NCBI RefSeq assembly: GCF_027922005.1
Contig: NZ_BSEV01000015.1
Coordinates: 1 to 64,000 of the forward strand
Length of the DNA: 64,000 bases
Direction: 5' to 3'
Source of the DNA: Streptosporangium carneum
Lineage (GTDB): Bacteria; Actinomycetota; Actinomycetes; Streptosporangiales; Streptosporangiaceae
The translations under genes and the position numbers were made by a program. Position 1 is the stretch's first letter. Every line of letters starts with the position of its first letter. Positions 44,769 to 52,798 of this stretch are shown here, in pieces. The notes beneath the pieces are model-generated. The model made no database searches. It was not told the origin of the DNA and saw nothing but the letters and a program-made list of their open reading frames with translations.

Positions 44769-44972
44769 ATGAGTGGTCCTGGTCCTGGTCCTCGCATCTC
44801 GCGGCATGTCGCATGCCTGCTCGGGACACCCCTCGACGACCCGGATGTAATGGGCGACGAGCTGGCCGTGCCCACTGACGACCTGAGTGACTGTCGTCAC
44901 GGCTGCAACGGCGACTGCCTGACCGCTGGCGGCCCGCACGAGTGCGGGTACGCCTGCCATCCGGCAGTTTGA
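44769..44972 (+). CDS. Small Cys/His-rich protein, 67 aa
   Basis: Start at the ATG at 44769, with GAGGAG upstream; it follows the FxSxx peptide gene by 18 nt. Seven Cys and three His are concentrated in the C-terminal half (CRHGCNGDCL, HECGYACHPAV) plus one near residue 15, suggesting metal binding or disulfides. There is no signal peptide. I do not recognise a family. Possibly an accessory or second modified peptide of a small operon with the FxSxx gene. Confidence 0.55.
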   Translation: MSGPGPGPRISRHVACLLGTPLDDPDVMGDELAVPTDDLSDCRHGCNGDCLTAGGPHECGYACHPAV

Positions 44973-45092
44973 GCGGCCTCCTCACCCCTCAATTGAACTA
45001 ATCAACTGAGCACGCCAGCCAGCCGGTAGCCTCGCTGGGGTGGGGTCTTGGGAGTGCGGCCAAACCACGACTGAGACCTCACCCAAACACTG

Positions 45093-45134
45093 CGGCGCCC
45101 CGTCGTCCTCTCCGGAGGGCGGCGGGGCGTTTTC
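45093..45134 (+). terminator. Rho-independent terminator
   Basis: CGCCCCGTCGTCCTC pairs with GGAGGGCGGCGGGGCG and is followed by TTTTC. It ends the short plus-strand operon of the two small peptides. Confidence 0.8.
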
Positions 45135-45147
45135 GCCGTGTCTGGGG

Positions 45148-46017
45148 TCAGCTGGTGCGGTACTCCACCCATGTCCGGCACGCGGCGGCGGTCCGTAGCC
45201 GCTTCGCCCGCAACGGCATGGGTCCGATCTCAGCCATGCGTGCCGAGAACAAGCCTCGGACGGCGGCCAGCGCGGTCACTGCATCCGGCGGCGCCGTGCT
45301 CCAGGCGGGCACCCAGGCAGCGGTCTGCTCAGCCTGAGCAGGGGTGTGGCCGACGTCGACCAGGCGGGGGATCAGCAGGGCGATGTCGACCCAGGCGGCG
45401 CCTTGGCAGGCCATGGACCAGTCGACGATCTGCGCCTGGCCGTTCTCGACCAGGAGGTTGTCGGCGTGCAGGTCGGCGTGCAGCAGCGTGGTGCCGGCGA
45501 AAGCGGTGAGGTCGAGTGCTTTGACGATTGGCTCATAGTCAGCGTCCGCAGGAGAGGCGGTGAGCTGCTCCTCGGCCGTGCGCAGGAGACCGAGAAGCTT
45601 GCCGGTGACAGGTGGGGCCGGCCAGGGGCACGGCGCGCCGATGGCGGCGACGGCGTCCAGTACGGCGGGCAGGTCCGGCGAGCCTGGGGAGAGGTCGGCG
45701 GGGCGGCCGGGGGCGTGCTCGAAGAGCAGCAGATGCCAGCCTGCGACGTCATCCGTCCACAGCAGGCGCGGTGCCGGGATGCTCGCAGGCAGGGCTTGGT
45801 TGGCGGTGCGCTCGCTCAAAAGGTGGTGGGCGATCGGAGCGGCGGCGGGGGCCGCCTTCACGAAGAAGGCGGCCCCCTCGGTGGTGATGGTGGCGGCGAG
45901 GCCAGAGGTCAGGCCGATCGGCGCCGACCGGACGCCGACGACGGTGCCGTTCTGCTCCTGGATCGCCTCACGGGCTTGCTCAGGCAGGTCATCCCACTGC
46001 CTTCTCTGGTGATGCAT
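45148..46017 (-). CDS. APH-family phosphotransferase (aminoglycoside-phosphotransferase fold)
   Basis: 289 residues. The kinase catalytic loop LLHADLHADNLLVENGQAQ and the DFG-like IVDWSMACQGAAWVDIALLI are clear. The N-lobe has FFVKAAP as the ATP-binding Lys. Such small APH-like kinases in actinomycete islands are usually not drug-resistance enzymes; the substrate is unknown. The gene overlaps the 3' end of the next upstream gene (45989-46474), so the two form an operon. Confidence 0.85.
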   Translation of the reverse strand: MHHQRRQWDDLPEQAREAIQEQNGTVVGVRSAPIGLTSGLAATITTEGAAFFVKAAPAAAPIAHHLLSERTANQALPASIPAPRLLWTDDVAGWHLLLFEHAPGRPADLSPGSPDLPAVLDAVAAIGAPCPWPAPPVTGKLLGLLRTAEEQLTASPADADYEPIVKALDLTAFAGTTLLHADLHADNLLVENGQAQIVDWSMACQGAAWVDIALLIPRLVDVGHTPAQAEQTAAWVPAWSTAPPDAVTALAAVRGLFSARMAEIGPMPLRAKRLRTAAACRTWVEYRTS

Positions 46018-46474
46018 AACACCCCGAGTAGCACTGGTGGCATTTGCTGGTGCAGTCGGCGGCGGAGTCCGGCCACACGACCGGGTCGACGCGGTAGCCG
46101 GCCGCCCTCATTGCCTCGATCGTAGCCGCCAGGCCGGGGCCCGTCTTGGACTCGCCGAGACCGCCGCTGGGAACGTCGTCAGGGGTGTGGTGGATGAATC
46201 GGCCCGCGGTGCGCTGGCAGAAGGCCGCGTAGTCCCGGGTGTAGAGGATGAAGGTGTGCCAGCCGACGTCGACCTGCTCCGACGGGCCGAGGTCGGCGCC
46301 GGGGTTGGCTGCGCAGGTGGCGAGGAACGCCAGCGCCTGCTCCATGATGGGCTCGGCGACCTCGCCGAGCTCGGGGTGGTCGACGCGGATCCGGGAGACG
46401 AGCCGGTCGAACAGGCCGGGCTCGACGAGGGTGCACGGGTCGGTGACGGTGGGGCGGTCGACGATGATGGTCAT
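45989..46474 (-). CDS. Glycine-rich-domain-like (GRDP/DUF1399-type) protein
   Basis: 161 residues. The core VDVGWHTFILYTRDYAAFCQ resembles the plant and bacterial GRDP-like domain (conserved W-H-xx-L and Y-xx-F-C). A C-terminal CTSKCHQCYSGCYAS motif could bind metal. The function is unknown. It overlaps the phosphotransferase gene by 29 nt and is transcribed from the region opposite the XRE regulator, with which it is probably co-regulated. Confidence 0.55.
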   Translation of the reverse strand: MTIIVDRPTVTDPCTLVEPGLFDRLVSRIRVDHPELGEVAEPIMEQALAFLATCAANPGADLGPSEQVDVGWHTFILYTRDYAAFCQRTAGRFIHHTPDDVPSGGLGESKTGPGLAATIEAMRAAGYRVDPVVWPDSAADCTSKCHQCYSGCYASPEKAVG

Positions 46475-46578
46475 CGGTCCTCCGTGATGTCGGTCCTGCG
46501 GCTCCCTGCTGGGGGCGTGCCTTTACGGTGAGCGCCGCGAGGTGATGACAGAAGGCGCTGCCCGAGACGTGCACACGG

Positions 46579-46595
46579 TTTGCGGAAAACGCAAA
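46579..46595. promoter_or_regulatory. Inverted repeat TTTGCG-N5-CGCAAA
   Basis: A perfect 6-bp inverted repeat with a 5-nt spacer in the divergent region between the 45989 operon and the XRE gene: a likely operator for that regulator. A related sequence, GTTTCGCAAAAAC, occurs upstream of the FxSxx peptide gene near 44549. Confidence 0.55.
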
Positions 46596-46652
46596 TCCCG
46601 ATAGACATCCGCAACCACCTGCTTACGCTGAGTGCGACAGGGCAGGTGGGGC

Positions 46653-48005
46653 ATGGACGACTGTGATCCTGTATGGAGCTCTCGTGCGATGGCAGCGGCA
46701 CGAGCCGCAGGAGACCTCGGCGCCGTCGTCCGCCTGGTCCGCCGCGCCCGCAGCCTGACCCAGGCCCAACTTGGGAGCCTGCTGTGCTGCTCAGCCTCGA
46801 CGGTCTCCCGGCTGGAAACCGGCGAACAGCCCCTTACGAACGTCGCCATCCTGCAGCTCTTGGCCCAGCATTTGAGTATCCCGCCTGCCGTTCTCGGCTT
46901 GTCCCTGGACATCAACGGGCGACATGCCGCATTCGCCGTAGCCTCCCCGTGGGCTGTGCCGCCGACTACCGTAGGCCGGGACGATCACGACGAGGACGGT
47001 GGCGATCCGATGCGGCGACGCGCACTCCTGACCAACCTCGCGGTGGCCGGCGCGGCAGCCGCCGTTCCCGACCTGCTGTCCAGAGTCGACGACGCCTTGG
47101 CCGTCTTGCCTACCCCCTCCGCTCCTGCGCTTCCGGAACAGATCGCCTCTCGACTGGCGCAGGCACGTGCCAGCTTCGACGCTGGTGATCTCGGTCGGCT
47201 GGTCGCCGGCCTTCCCGACCTGCTTGCCCTGGCCCACGAGGCGGCCGAGACGCACGCGACAGCGACCGCCTATGCGCAGGCTGCCGCGTGCTACGACCTG
47301 GCGACCGACGCCCTGCTCAAGGTCGGCCGCCACGAGGCAAGCAGGATCACCGCAGACCGCGCCGTCATGCTCGCGGGCCTGTCCGGGGCCCCGATCAGCA
47401 TGGCCGCCTCGGCACGCTCTTTGAGTATGGTGCTGCGTCACGAAGGCCGACGTGAGATCGCCGACCGGCTCATATTGCAGGCTGTGAACCGTGTGGAGGC
47501 CGCGGGCCTCGATGTCCCCGCTCACGCCGCCGCCTACGCCCAGATGTTGTGCACCTGTGCATACACCGCTGCTCAGGTAGGAGATCGGGACCGCGCCCTG
47601 GAAATGATCAGGCAAGCCGCGTACGTCGCCGCCCGGCTTCCCTCGCAGGCGGTGTCTGGCCGGCCCTTCGCCGTCAGTCCCGCGCATGTCAGCCTGTATG
47701 AGGTCGGCGTGCGCTGGTCTCTGGGCGACGCCGGGGCAGCTGTGCACGCGGGACGCAGCGTTCATCCCAGCCAGCTGCTCACTCCCGAACGGCGCGGGCG
47801 GCTCCACACCGACCTGGCGCGGGCGTGGTGGCAGTGGGGCAAACCCGAACAGACCGCGTCGGCCCTGCTGAACGCATGCCAGGAGTCGGTGGGTGAGGTC
47901 CGCACCCGGCCGGCGATTCGTGCGATGGCAGTGGCCCTGATCAACCAGTATCCGCGGGTGTCCGGTGTACAGACCCTGGCCACCACCATCGGCTACCGGC
48001 ACTGA
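46653..48005 (+). CDS. XRE-family regulator with TPR-like C-terminal domain
   Basis: 450 residues from the ATG at 46653, preceded by AGGTGGGG. The HTH lies at residues ~20-75 (SLTQAQLGSLLCCSASTVSR). An Arg-rich, membrane-like stretch follows (MRRRALLTNLAVAGAAAAV), then ~280 residues of TPR-like helices (HATATAYAQAAACYDLATDA). This layout is typical of actinomycete regulators that partner small-peptide or DUF397-type genes. It diverges from the 46474 operon. It has AT-richer base use than the main chromosome. Confidence 0.85.
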   Translation: MDDCDPVWSSRAMAAARAAGDLGAVVRLVRRARSLTQAQLGSLLCCSASTVSRLETGEQPLTNVAILQLLAQHLSIPPAVLGLSLDINGRHAAFAVASPWAVPPTTVGRDDHDEDGGDPMRRRALLTNLAVAGAAAAVPDLLSRVDDALAVLPTPSAPALPEQIASRLAQARASFDAGDLGRLVAGLPDLLALAHEAAETHATATAYAQAAACYDLATDALLKVGRHEASRITADRAVMLAGLSGAPISMAASARSLSMVLRHEGRREIADRLILQAVNRVEAAGLDVPAHAAAYAQMLCTCAYTAAQVGDRDRALEMIRQAAYVAARLPSQAVSGRPFAVSPAHVSLYEVGVRWSLGDAGAAVHAGRSVHPSQLLTPERRGRLHTDLARAWWQWGKPEQTASALLNACQESVGEVRTRPAIRAMAVALINQYPRVSGVQTLATTIGYRH

Positions 48006-48012
48006 CCCTGCG

Positions 48013-48044
48013 CCAGGACGGCGGGGCGTTTTCGGCTGTCCTGG
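48013..48044 (+). terminator. Hairpin terminator after XRE gene
   Basis: CCAGGAC (48013-48019) pairs with GTCCTGG (48038-48044); an inner GGCGGGGCGTTTTC run resembles the T-rich ends of neighbouring terminators. Confidence 0.5.
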
Positions 48045-48093
48045 GTTTGGTGAATAGGATCGCCCCAAACCGCACGCCCGGGGGAGATCCGCC

Positions 48094-48256
48094 ATGTCCG
48101 ACTATCGAGTTCCCAGACGACCTGATCGCCGCGCAGCAGGCCTATTGGGAGGCCGGCGCCCGGGTGCAGGAGGTGACGGACGCTCTGCCGTCGTCGGTCG
48201 CGGTGCTGGCGGGGGAGGCGGAGGTCACGGAGGAGCAGCGGGCCGCTGAAGCATGA
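48094..48256 (+). pseudogene. Small gene with a probable 1-nt frameshift near 48115
   Basis: A good ribosome-binding site (GGGGGAG) precedes the ATG at 48094 (MSDYRVP). That frame turns Arg/Gly-rich, while the next frame from about 48113 reads FPDDLIAAQQAYWEAG and VTDALPSSVAVLAGEAEV to a stop at 48256, with normal composition. Removing one base near the A at 48115 would join them into a 53-residue protein. Either a real frameshift or a sequencing error. Confidence 0.55.
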
Positions 48257-48280
48257 TCGCAGCCCGCGACGCCCGCCGGT

Positions 48281-48535
48281 TCAGTCGATGGAGACGGCCT
48301 TGAAGTAGTAGCCGCCCGAGCCGCTCCAGCACTGGGTGACCCAGACGTGCGCCCCATAGCGCTGGATGATGTGATCCCGATCCGCCTGGCACTGCTCCAA
48401 GGTGGAGAAGGGGCCGCGCGTGACCGACGGGGGAGGGTCGCCCGCGAGGGCGGCGGCGGGCGCTGCGCCAGCCAGGACGGCGGTGCCCAGCGCCGCTGCG
48501 AGCAGGGCTGCGGCTGACAGTCGGCGGACCTTCAT
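48281..48535 (-). CDS. Small secreted protein, 84 aa (paralogue group)
   Basis: The signal peptide MKVRRLSAAALLAAALGTAV has a likely cleavage after AAALA. The mature part is about 50 residues (QCQADRDHIIQRYGAHVW, CWSGSGGYYFKAVSID) with two Cys. It shares its signal region with the proteins at 48786, 49286 and 58573, so it is a paralogue group with diverged mature parts. A conserved upstream element (48570-48675) precedes the start. Function unknown: possibly signal, toxin or matrix peptides. Confidence 0.7.
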   Translation of the reverse strand: MKVRRLSAAALLAAALGTAVLAGAAPAAALAGDPPPSVTRGPFSTLEQCQADRDHIIQRYGAHVWVTQCWSGSGGYYFKAVSID

Positions 48536-48569
48536 GGTGACTCCTTACGGCTGGGTGGGAGGACACCTT

Positions 48570-48675
48570 CAGATGAGCACCGATCGGCGAGGGTGGGGAG
48601 CTCGCATTTCCTCATATTTCGGCCACATGGTTTGAGGTTCGTGGCTGTTTCGCCGGACCTGAACAGTGGGGCGCA
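48570..48675 (-). repeat. Conserved upstream element, copy 1
   Basis: On the minus strand it contains the core CCGAAATATGAG and CGAAACAGCC. It lies 35 bp upstream of the 48281 gene. Four more copies precede the other small-protein genes, so it is probably a shared promoter/leader. Confidence 0.65.
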
Positions 48676-48785
48676 TCGCACATCCTGTGGCGAGGTGAGC
48701 AGCGGAACCGGCATGGGGCGTGGATGGCGCTGCAGAAGGCTGCCAAGGAGTGACCGCAGCCCCGGACACCCGTTCGCCTACTGGC

Positions 48786-49052
48786 TCAGAAGCCAGCGAG
48801 GAAGTAGAAACCGGGAGGAGTCTCGCTACTGTACTCGCAAGGGTCGGCGAATAGGACGGGGTCGTGCGTGAGGACGTATTGCCGCGCTTCCTCGCACTTT
48901 CTATAGGTGGCGTAGGGGCCTGCCCACACTATGGTCTGAGCAGTGGCGGAGCTGACCTGAGCGGTGGCGGAAGCGGGTGTGGCGCCGGTCAGGGCGGCGG
49001 TGCCCAGTGCTGCCGCGAGTAGGACGGCGGCGGGTAATCGACGGATCTTCAC
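48786..49052 (-). CDS. Small secreted protein, 88 aa (paralogue group)
   Basis: GTG start at 49052, giving MKIRRLPAAVLLAAALGTAA, a signal peptide nearly identical to its neighbours. The mature region (YATYRKCEEARQYVLTHDP, SSETPPGFYFLAGF) has two Cys. The FYF/YYF aromatic end is shared with the 48281 protein. The conserved upstream element lies just before the start. Function unknown. Confidence 0.68.
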   Translation of the reverse strand: MKIRRLPAAVLLAAALGTAALTGATPASATAQVSSATAQTIVWAGPYATYRKCEEARQYVLTHDPVLFADPCEYSSETPPGFYFLAGF

Positions 49053-49084
49053 GAAGGTCTCCTCGTGGCTGGGGTAGGAGGACA

Positions 49085-49195
49085 CTTTCAAATGAGCACC
49101 GATCGGCGAGGCCGGGGAACTCTCGGTTTCCCGTGTTTCGGTTGCATGGCGTGCCGTTCGCAGGCTGTTTCGCCTAGCCTGGACAGCCTCGCTCT
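49085..49195 (-). repeat. Conserved upstream element, copy 2
   Basis: Diverged copy (CCGAAACACGGG in place of the CCGAAATATGAG core) upstream of the 48786 gene, with the CGAAACAGCC block retained. Confidence 0.6.
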
Positions 49196-49285
49196 CCCTA
49201 GGCGGACGGCCTTGCAGAAGGCTGCCCGGAAGGAGAGCTGACCGGGCGCGTCCCGCATTGGTGGCCGAGGCGCGCCCGTGTGACT

Positions 49286-49522
49286 TCATCCGTCGGGCAC
49301 TTGAAGAGCCCAGACGCTCCCCGACTGGAAGCAGGTGTACCAGGACCAGGGCCCATGCTCGCCAGCGTAGGCGCAGGACGCGTAGCTGGGGTAGTAGCCG
49401 GCGATGTACGCGAATGAGGCCGCAGTGGGTGTGGCTGCGGCGGTTGGTGCGGCGCTGGCGAGGGCGGCGGTGCCCAGCGCCGCTGCGAGCAGGGCTGCGG
49501 CGGGCAATCGACGGATCTTCAT
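49286..49522 (-). CDS. Small secreted protein, 78 aa (paralogue group)
   Basis: The ATG at 49522 follows GAGGAG. Signal peptide MKIRRLPAAALLAAALGTAA; mature part SFAYIAGYYPSYASCAYAGE then WYTCFQSGSVWALQV with two Cys. It is about 80% similar to the 58573 protein 9 kb away, so one is a recent copy of the other. Rich in Tyr, Trp and Ser. Function unknown. Confidence 0.7.
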   Translation of the reverse strand: MKIRRLPAAALLAAALGTAALASAAPTAAATPTAASFAYIAGYYPSYASCAYAGEHGPWSWYTCFQSGSVWALQVPDG

Positions 49523-49554
49523 GGTGACTCCTCACGGTCGGGTGGGAGGACACC

Positions 49555-49655
49555 TCAAGGTGACCACCGATCGTCGGGGGTGGGGAGCTCCCGGTTTCTC
49601 ATATTTCGGCTGCATGGCGTGCCGTCCGCAAGCTGTTTCGCCGGGCCTGAACAAC
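49555..49655 (-). repeat. Conserved upstream element, copy 3
   Basis: Well-conserved copy with CCATGCAGCCGAAATATGAG on the minus strand, just upstream of the 49286 gene. Confidence 0.65.
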
Positions 49656-49658
49656 AGG

Positions 49659-49699
49659 ACGCCCCGCTCGCCCTCCTGCGTGGAGGGCGAACGGGGCGT
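49659..49699. terminator. Strong hairpin with TTTT on plus strand
   Basis: ACGCCCCG-CTCGCCCTCC pairs with GGAGGGCGAACGGGGCGT. It separates the 49710 gene from the next promoter element and can act in both directions. Confidence 0.75.
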
Positions 49700-49709
49700 T
49701 TTCGCTGTG

Positions 49710-49982
49710 TTAGACGCGCTTCCAGCGCCATTGGCCGTTGGGGTACTGGCTGCACTTGTAGCGCCGGTTGGTGACCTTGGCGTAGCCGTACCGGTTGTGG
49801 GCCGCGGCCGGGCAGTACACGCCGGGCGTGATGCATGACCAATGGGTGCCGGACCGCTGGTAGGTGCAGGTCACGCTCGCGACGGAGGTGCTGCCCTGGA
49901 CGCTGGCGGCGGCGGGCAGAGCCGCGGCCGGTGCGAGTACGGCGGCGACGAGACTGGCGGAGACGATGAGACGTCTGAGTAA
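49710..49982 (-). CDS. Small secreted Cys-rich protein, start codon unclear
   Basis: The frame reads LLRRLIVSASLVAAVLAPAA (a signal peptide), then CTYQRSGTHWSCITPGVYC and KCSQYPNGQWRWKRV: four Cys, probably two disulfides. GGGAG lies six bases before a TTA at 49982-49980, where a start is expected, but neither TTA nor the next codon CTC is a usual start. An in-frame stop lies seven codons upstream. So the start has been lost, or a rare codon is used. It lacks the conserved upstream element of its neighbours. Confidence 0.5.
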   Translation of the reverse strand, partial: LLRRLIVSASLVAAVLAPAAALPAAASVQGSTSVASVTCTYQRSGTHWSCITPGVYCPAAAHNRYGYAKVTNRRYKCSQYPNGQWRWKRV

Positions 49983-50296
49983 GGGACGCTCCCGGGATCA
50001 GGTGAGTGAACACCAGGAAGACGGCCGCTTTCTGCGGAGGGTTGGCGGGCGGGAACGTCCTCATCCGGGCAGTAACGCTGACCCCATTCCGGCGATTACC
50101 GCCGCTACGCATGGCGGGGTGTCGTTAAGGGGTGTGTCACCAGGCGCCGGCGATCATGTTGACCCTGGTGACAACTTTCGCAGCCCCGCTGGGGTTTACT
50201 TGCAGAATGCTGACTCTGGCCCGCGGGTCCGGCCCGCTGAACTGGGCTAACGCAATCACGTGTACTTGCTGGCAGTTTCACTACCGGCCCTCCTCG
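49983..50296. other. Intergenic stretch with a 10-bp inverted repeat
   Basis: No convincing gene. TGTCACCAGG (50135-50144) and CCTGGTGACA (50164-50173) form a perfect inverted repeat with a 19-nt spacer. It may be an operator or a terminator for the NACHT gene that ends at 50297. Confidence 0.5.
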
Positions 50297-52243
50297 TCAC
50301 ACGTGACCGGCATCTCGGTCATCGCTGTGGCGACCACTTTCGCTTTCTGCCGGCCTGACCGCGTGCAGGGGGGCCGACGCGGCGAGGTGATCGTGTAGTT
50401 CGGCGTGGCGGAACTGGTAGAGCGGACCGACAGTGCGCAGCAGCCCAAGGCGGTGCATGTCATCGAGGAACGGGATCAGCCTGCGGGGCAGACGGGTCTG
50501 GGTCAATAAGGCGATCTTGCAGACCAGCCACGCGTGATGACGCCCGGATGCCACTCCTGCGACGAACCCGCCGGTGAGCCCGAACCCGATGCCGAGCACG
50601 AGTCCGATCTTGACCATATATCCAGTACTGCCGCCCTGAAGGAGGTTTATCACGCCTAAGTACCCGAAGACCGAGACACTGAACGCGAACGCGGCCGCGA
50701 GAATACGAGCGAGGGTGAGGTTCCTGTCAGCTCTCCAGGCCGACGAAGCACTGGTCGCGGAATCGAGCGGGGTGGGGTGTTCCATCTGCCCAACCCACGC
50801 GGAGAACATGATCGCGGCCGCGCCCGTGATGCCAAGCATGAGGAAAGCAAACGAAGCCAATATGGCCATGGGCTGTGTTATTGGCAAACGCAGAGTAAGG
50901 GCTGAAAGCAGGAATCCCGCGACTATGACTCCCAACCTGAGCCCGATATCCCGGAGGGAGGGAGTGCGGATCACGGCAAGCCGCCCACCGGACTGAAATC
51001 CTGGGACCTCATCGAACCAGCCTCTAGTCTTGACCCAAACTAAGATCCAGGCGGTGAGCCCGAGCACACCTCCGACGGTCGCGGCGCTCCTTAGCGAAAA
51101 TGATTCGCCGGTCAGGAAGGTTAGGAAGGCGGCCAGGGTAGCGCCGGTTAGGCCCACCGCGAACCCGGCCGTGGCCCCGATCGCCGCCGTCAGAAGGCGG
51201 CGCCGTGCGGGAGAGGTGGTGTAGCGGGCAATGTTCCACCAGGCCAGGTCCCGGGTGTGGTTGCGGGCGAGTGCCTGGGCCAGGTGGCTGAGCCAGGTAC
51301 ATGCTTGATCGGGGTTCCATGATTGGCGAGGGCGGAAGGGATCGCCGGGGTCGCTGGTGGGGGGCCGGGCTCGGATGAGGGCGTCAATGAGGTGATCCAG
51401 CAGATAGCGGCGCAAGGCTTTGGGGGCGTTGCCCAGGTGGCCGAGCAGCGGAGCGGGGTCGGCGTTGGGCAGGATGTAGACCATGCGGATCAGCCACAAG
51501 CCCAGCGGGGTGGTGGTCACTGAGGACAGTGCCGGAGCCGATCCCGAGCGGATGGCCGCCAGGACGGGTCCCCAGTCGTAGCGGCGTGCGGGCGGCAGGC
51601 AGGTTTGCAGGTAGGTGGCGGCGATGGGCGGGGTGAGCGCGGCCGGGGCGATGACGGCCGCAGCCGTCACCACGTCTCCCACGCTCTGAACGGCAGCGGC
51701 GAACTCGGTCGTGCGGCTGGTCAAGATCAGTTGATCACCCTCCATCAGCGAATCGTTCAACGCCCGGATGACCTGTGCCCGGGCCGAAGCGGGTAGCTCG
51801 TCCAGGCCATCGAGAACGGGCAGGATGTGCCCTTGCTCGGCGAGCATTCTGGGGGCGGCGTCACCGCCATACTCGGCGGCGCACAGCGTCGCGTAGTCGA
51901 CGGCAAGCTGCGCCGCCAGCCACTCGTCCAAGCGTCGGTAACGGGCGGTGTCCCAGCTGGCGATCGACAGCATCACGGGAACCGGTTCTGCGTGGCTGCG
52001 GCTGTCGAGGAGTTCCCGCAGCAGTTGCACGGCCAAGGTCGTCTTGCCGGTGCCCGGGCCGCCTGTGATGATCAGGCGGCGGCTACACAGGCCGCGAAAC
52101 TGCCCGGCCAAGGCGCGTATGTCGTTGGCGTTGCCGGCGAAGGCGAGTTCCTGGGCCGCGATCAGGTGCGGGTGGTCCATCAGCGCGCGTTTGCCGGTCA
52201 AATGCCAGGCGACCGGGATCGGCTGCGGGCCTCTTCTTTCCAT
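50297..52243 (-). CDS. NACHT-domain ATPase with membrane segments (frame-separated from its N-terminus)
   Basis: 648 residues from the ATG at 52243. Walker A is IITGGPGTGKTTLAVQLL; Walker B-like ILPVLDGLDELPAS and the sensor QLILTSRTTEF define a NACHT NTPase. Several hydrophobic segments follow (LLTAAIGATAGFAVGLTGA, LAVIRT...LGVIVAGFLLSALTL, IGLVLGIGFGLTGGFVAGV), and it ends FRHAELHDHLAA. Many actinomycete relatives begin with a membrane-anchored N-terminus, which here is in a separate overlapping frame (52198-52527). NACHT proteins act in signalling and phage defence; the role here is unknown. Confidence 0.8.
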   Translation of the reverse strand: MERRGPQPIPVAWHLTGKRALMDHPHLIAAQELAFAGNANDIRALAGQFRGLCSRRLIITGGPGTGKTTLAVQLLRELLDSRSHAEPVPVMLSIASWDTARYRRLDEWLAAQLAVDYATLCAAEYGGDAAPRMLAEQGHILPVLDGLDELPASARAQVIRALNDSLMEGDQLILTSRTTEFAAAVQSVGDVVTAAAVIAPAALTPPIAATYLQTCLPPARRYDWGPVLAAIRSGSAPALSSVTTTPLGLWLIRMVYILPNADPAPLLGHLGNAPKALRRYLLDHLIDALIRARPPTSDPGDPFRPRQSWNPDQACTWLSHLAQALARNHTRDLAWWNIARYTTSPARRRLLTAAIGATAGFAVGLTGATLAAFLTFLTGESFSLRSAATVGGVLGLTAWILVWVKTRGWFDEVPGFQSGGRLAVIRTPSLRDIGLRLGVIVAGFLLSALTLRLPITQPMAILASFAFLMLGITGAAAIMFSAWVGQMEHPTPLDSATSASSAWRADRNLTLARILAAAFAFSVSVFGYLGVINLLQGGSTGYMVKIGLVLGIGFGLTGGFVAGVASGRHHAWLVCKIALLTQTRLPRRLIPFLDDMHRLGLLRTVGPLYQFRHAELHDHLAASAPLHAVRPAESESGRHSDDRDAGHV

Positions 52244-52527
52244 TGCTGCTGCACTAGGTCCGCCAGCGCCGCCTTGGCAGCGGTGATCATCGTGTCGGTC
52301 GGGACGGCCAGAGGCGGCTGACGGCGCAAGGCCCACTTGAACAGGGTGATCGCGACTCCGGTCAGGGTGACCACCGCGACCATCATGCCCGCCAAGTCCG
52401 TAATTTCGGGCTTCTTTCTCAGATCAGCCCAGTCGATGGCCCTTTTGACGATCAAGGCAAGCACGATGGCGAGCAGCGCGAGGGCGACGATCCGCCAGCG
52501 TCGCCGACCCCTTTCGGTGAGGGGCAT
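52198..52527 (-). CDS. Membrane-anchored N-terminal part of the NACHT protein (frameshifted)
   Basis: 109 residues with an excellent ribosome-binding site (AAGGAGG) before the ATG at 52527. Two membrane helices (IVALALLAIVLALIVKRAI, MMVAVVTLTGVAITLFKWAL) are followed by LADLVQQQWKEEARS. In typical single-chain NACHT proteins this leads straight into a PIPVxW segment, which here occurs in the overlapping frame (GPQPIPVAWHLT). A one-base shift near GAAGAGGCCCGC (about 52230) would fuse the two. Confidence 0.65.
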   Translation of the reverse strand: MPLTERGRRRWRIVALALLAIVLALIVKRAIDWADLRKKPEITDLAGMMVAVVTLTGVAITLFKWALRRQPPLAVPTDTMITAAKAALADLVQQQWKEEARSRSRSPGI

Positions 52528-52798
52528 GCCCCTTACCTCCTTCGGTCTTCGCGGCGCGGCTCGGAGGCTCCCGGCAAGAGCGCAGGGCTCCGCCCTCAAG
52601 CCAGCCTCCTTTGATGTCAATCCTCTCCCGTAGCTACGTCGATGGCTTTTGAGAGCGATCTTCATTGCACGGGTCTTTACAGAGGTTTCGGAAGAAGAAG
52701 AGCCTGCGGTGCTGCGCAACTATCCGTCGGTCGCGGCAACCTTGCCTGCGCTTACGATTCAGCGGAACGACGAGGGCGCTTTGTGTCGTGCTGACGGC

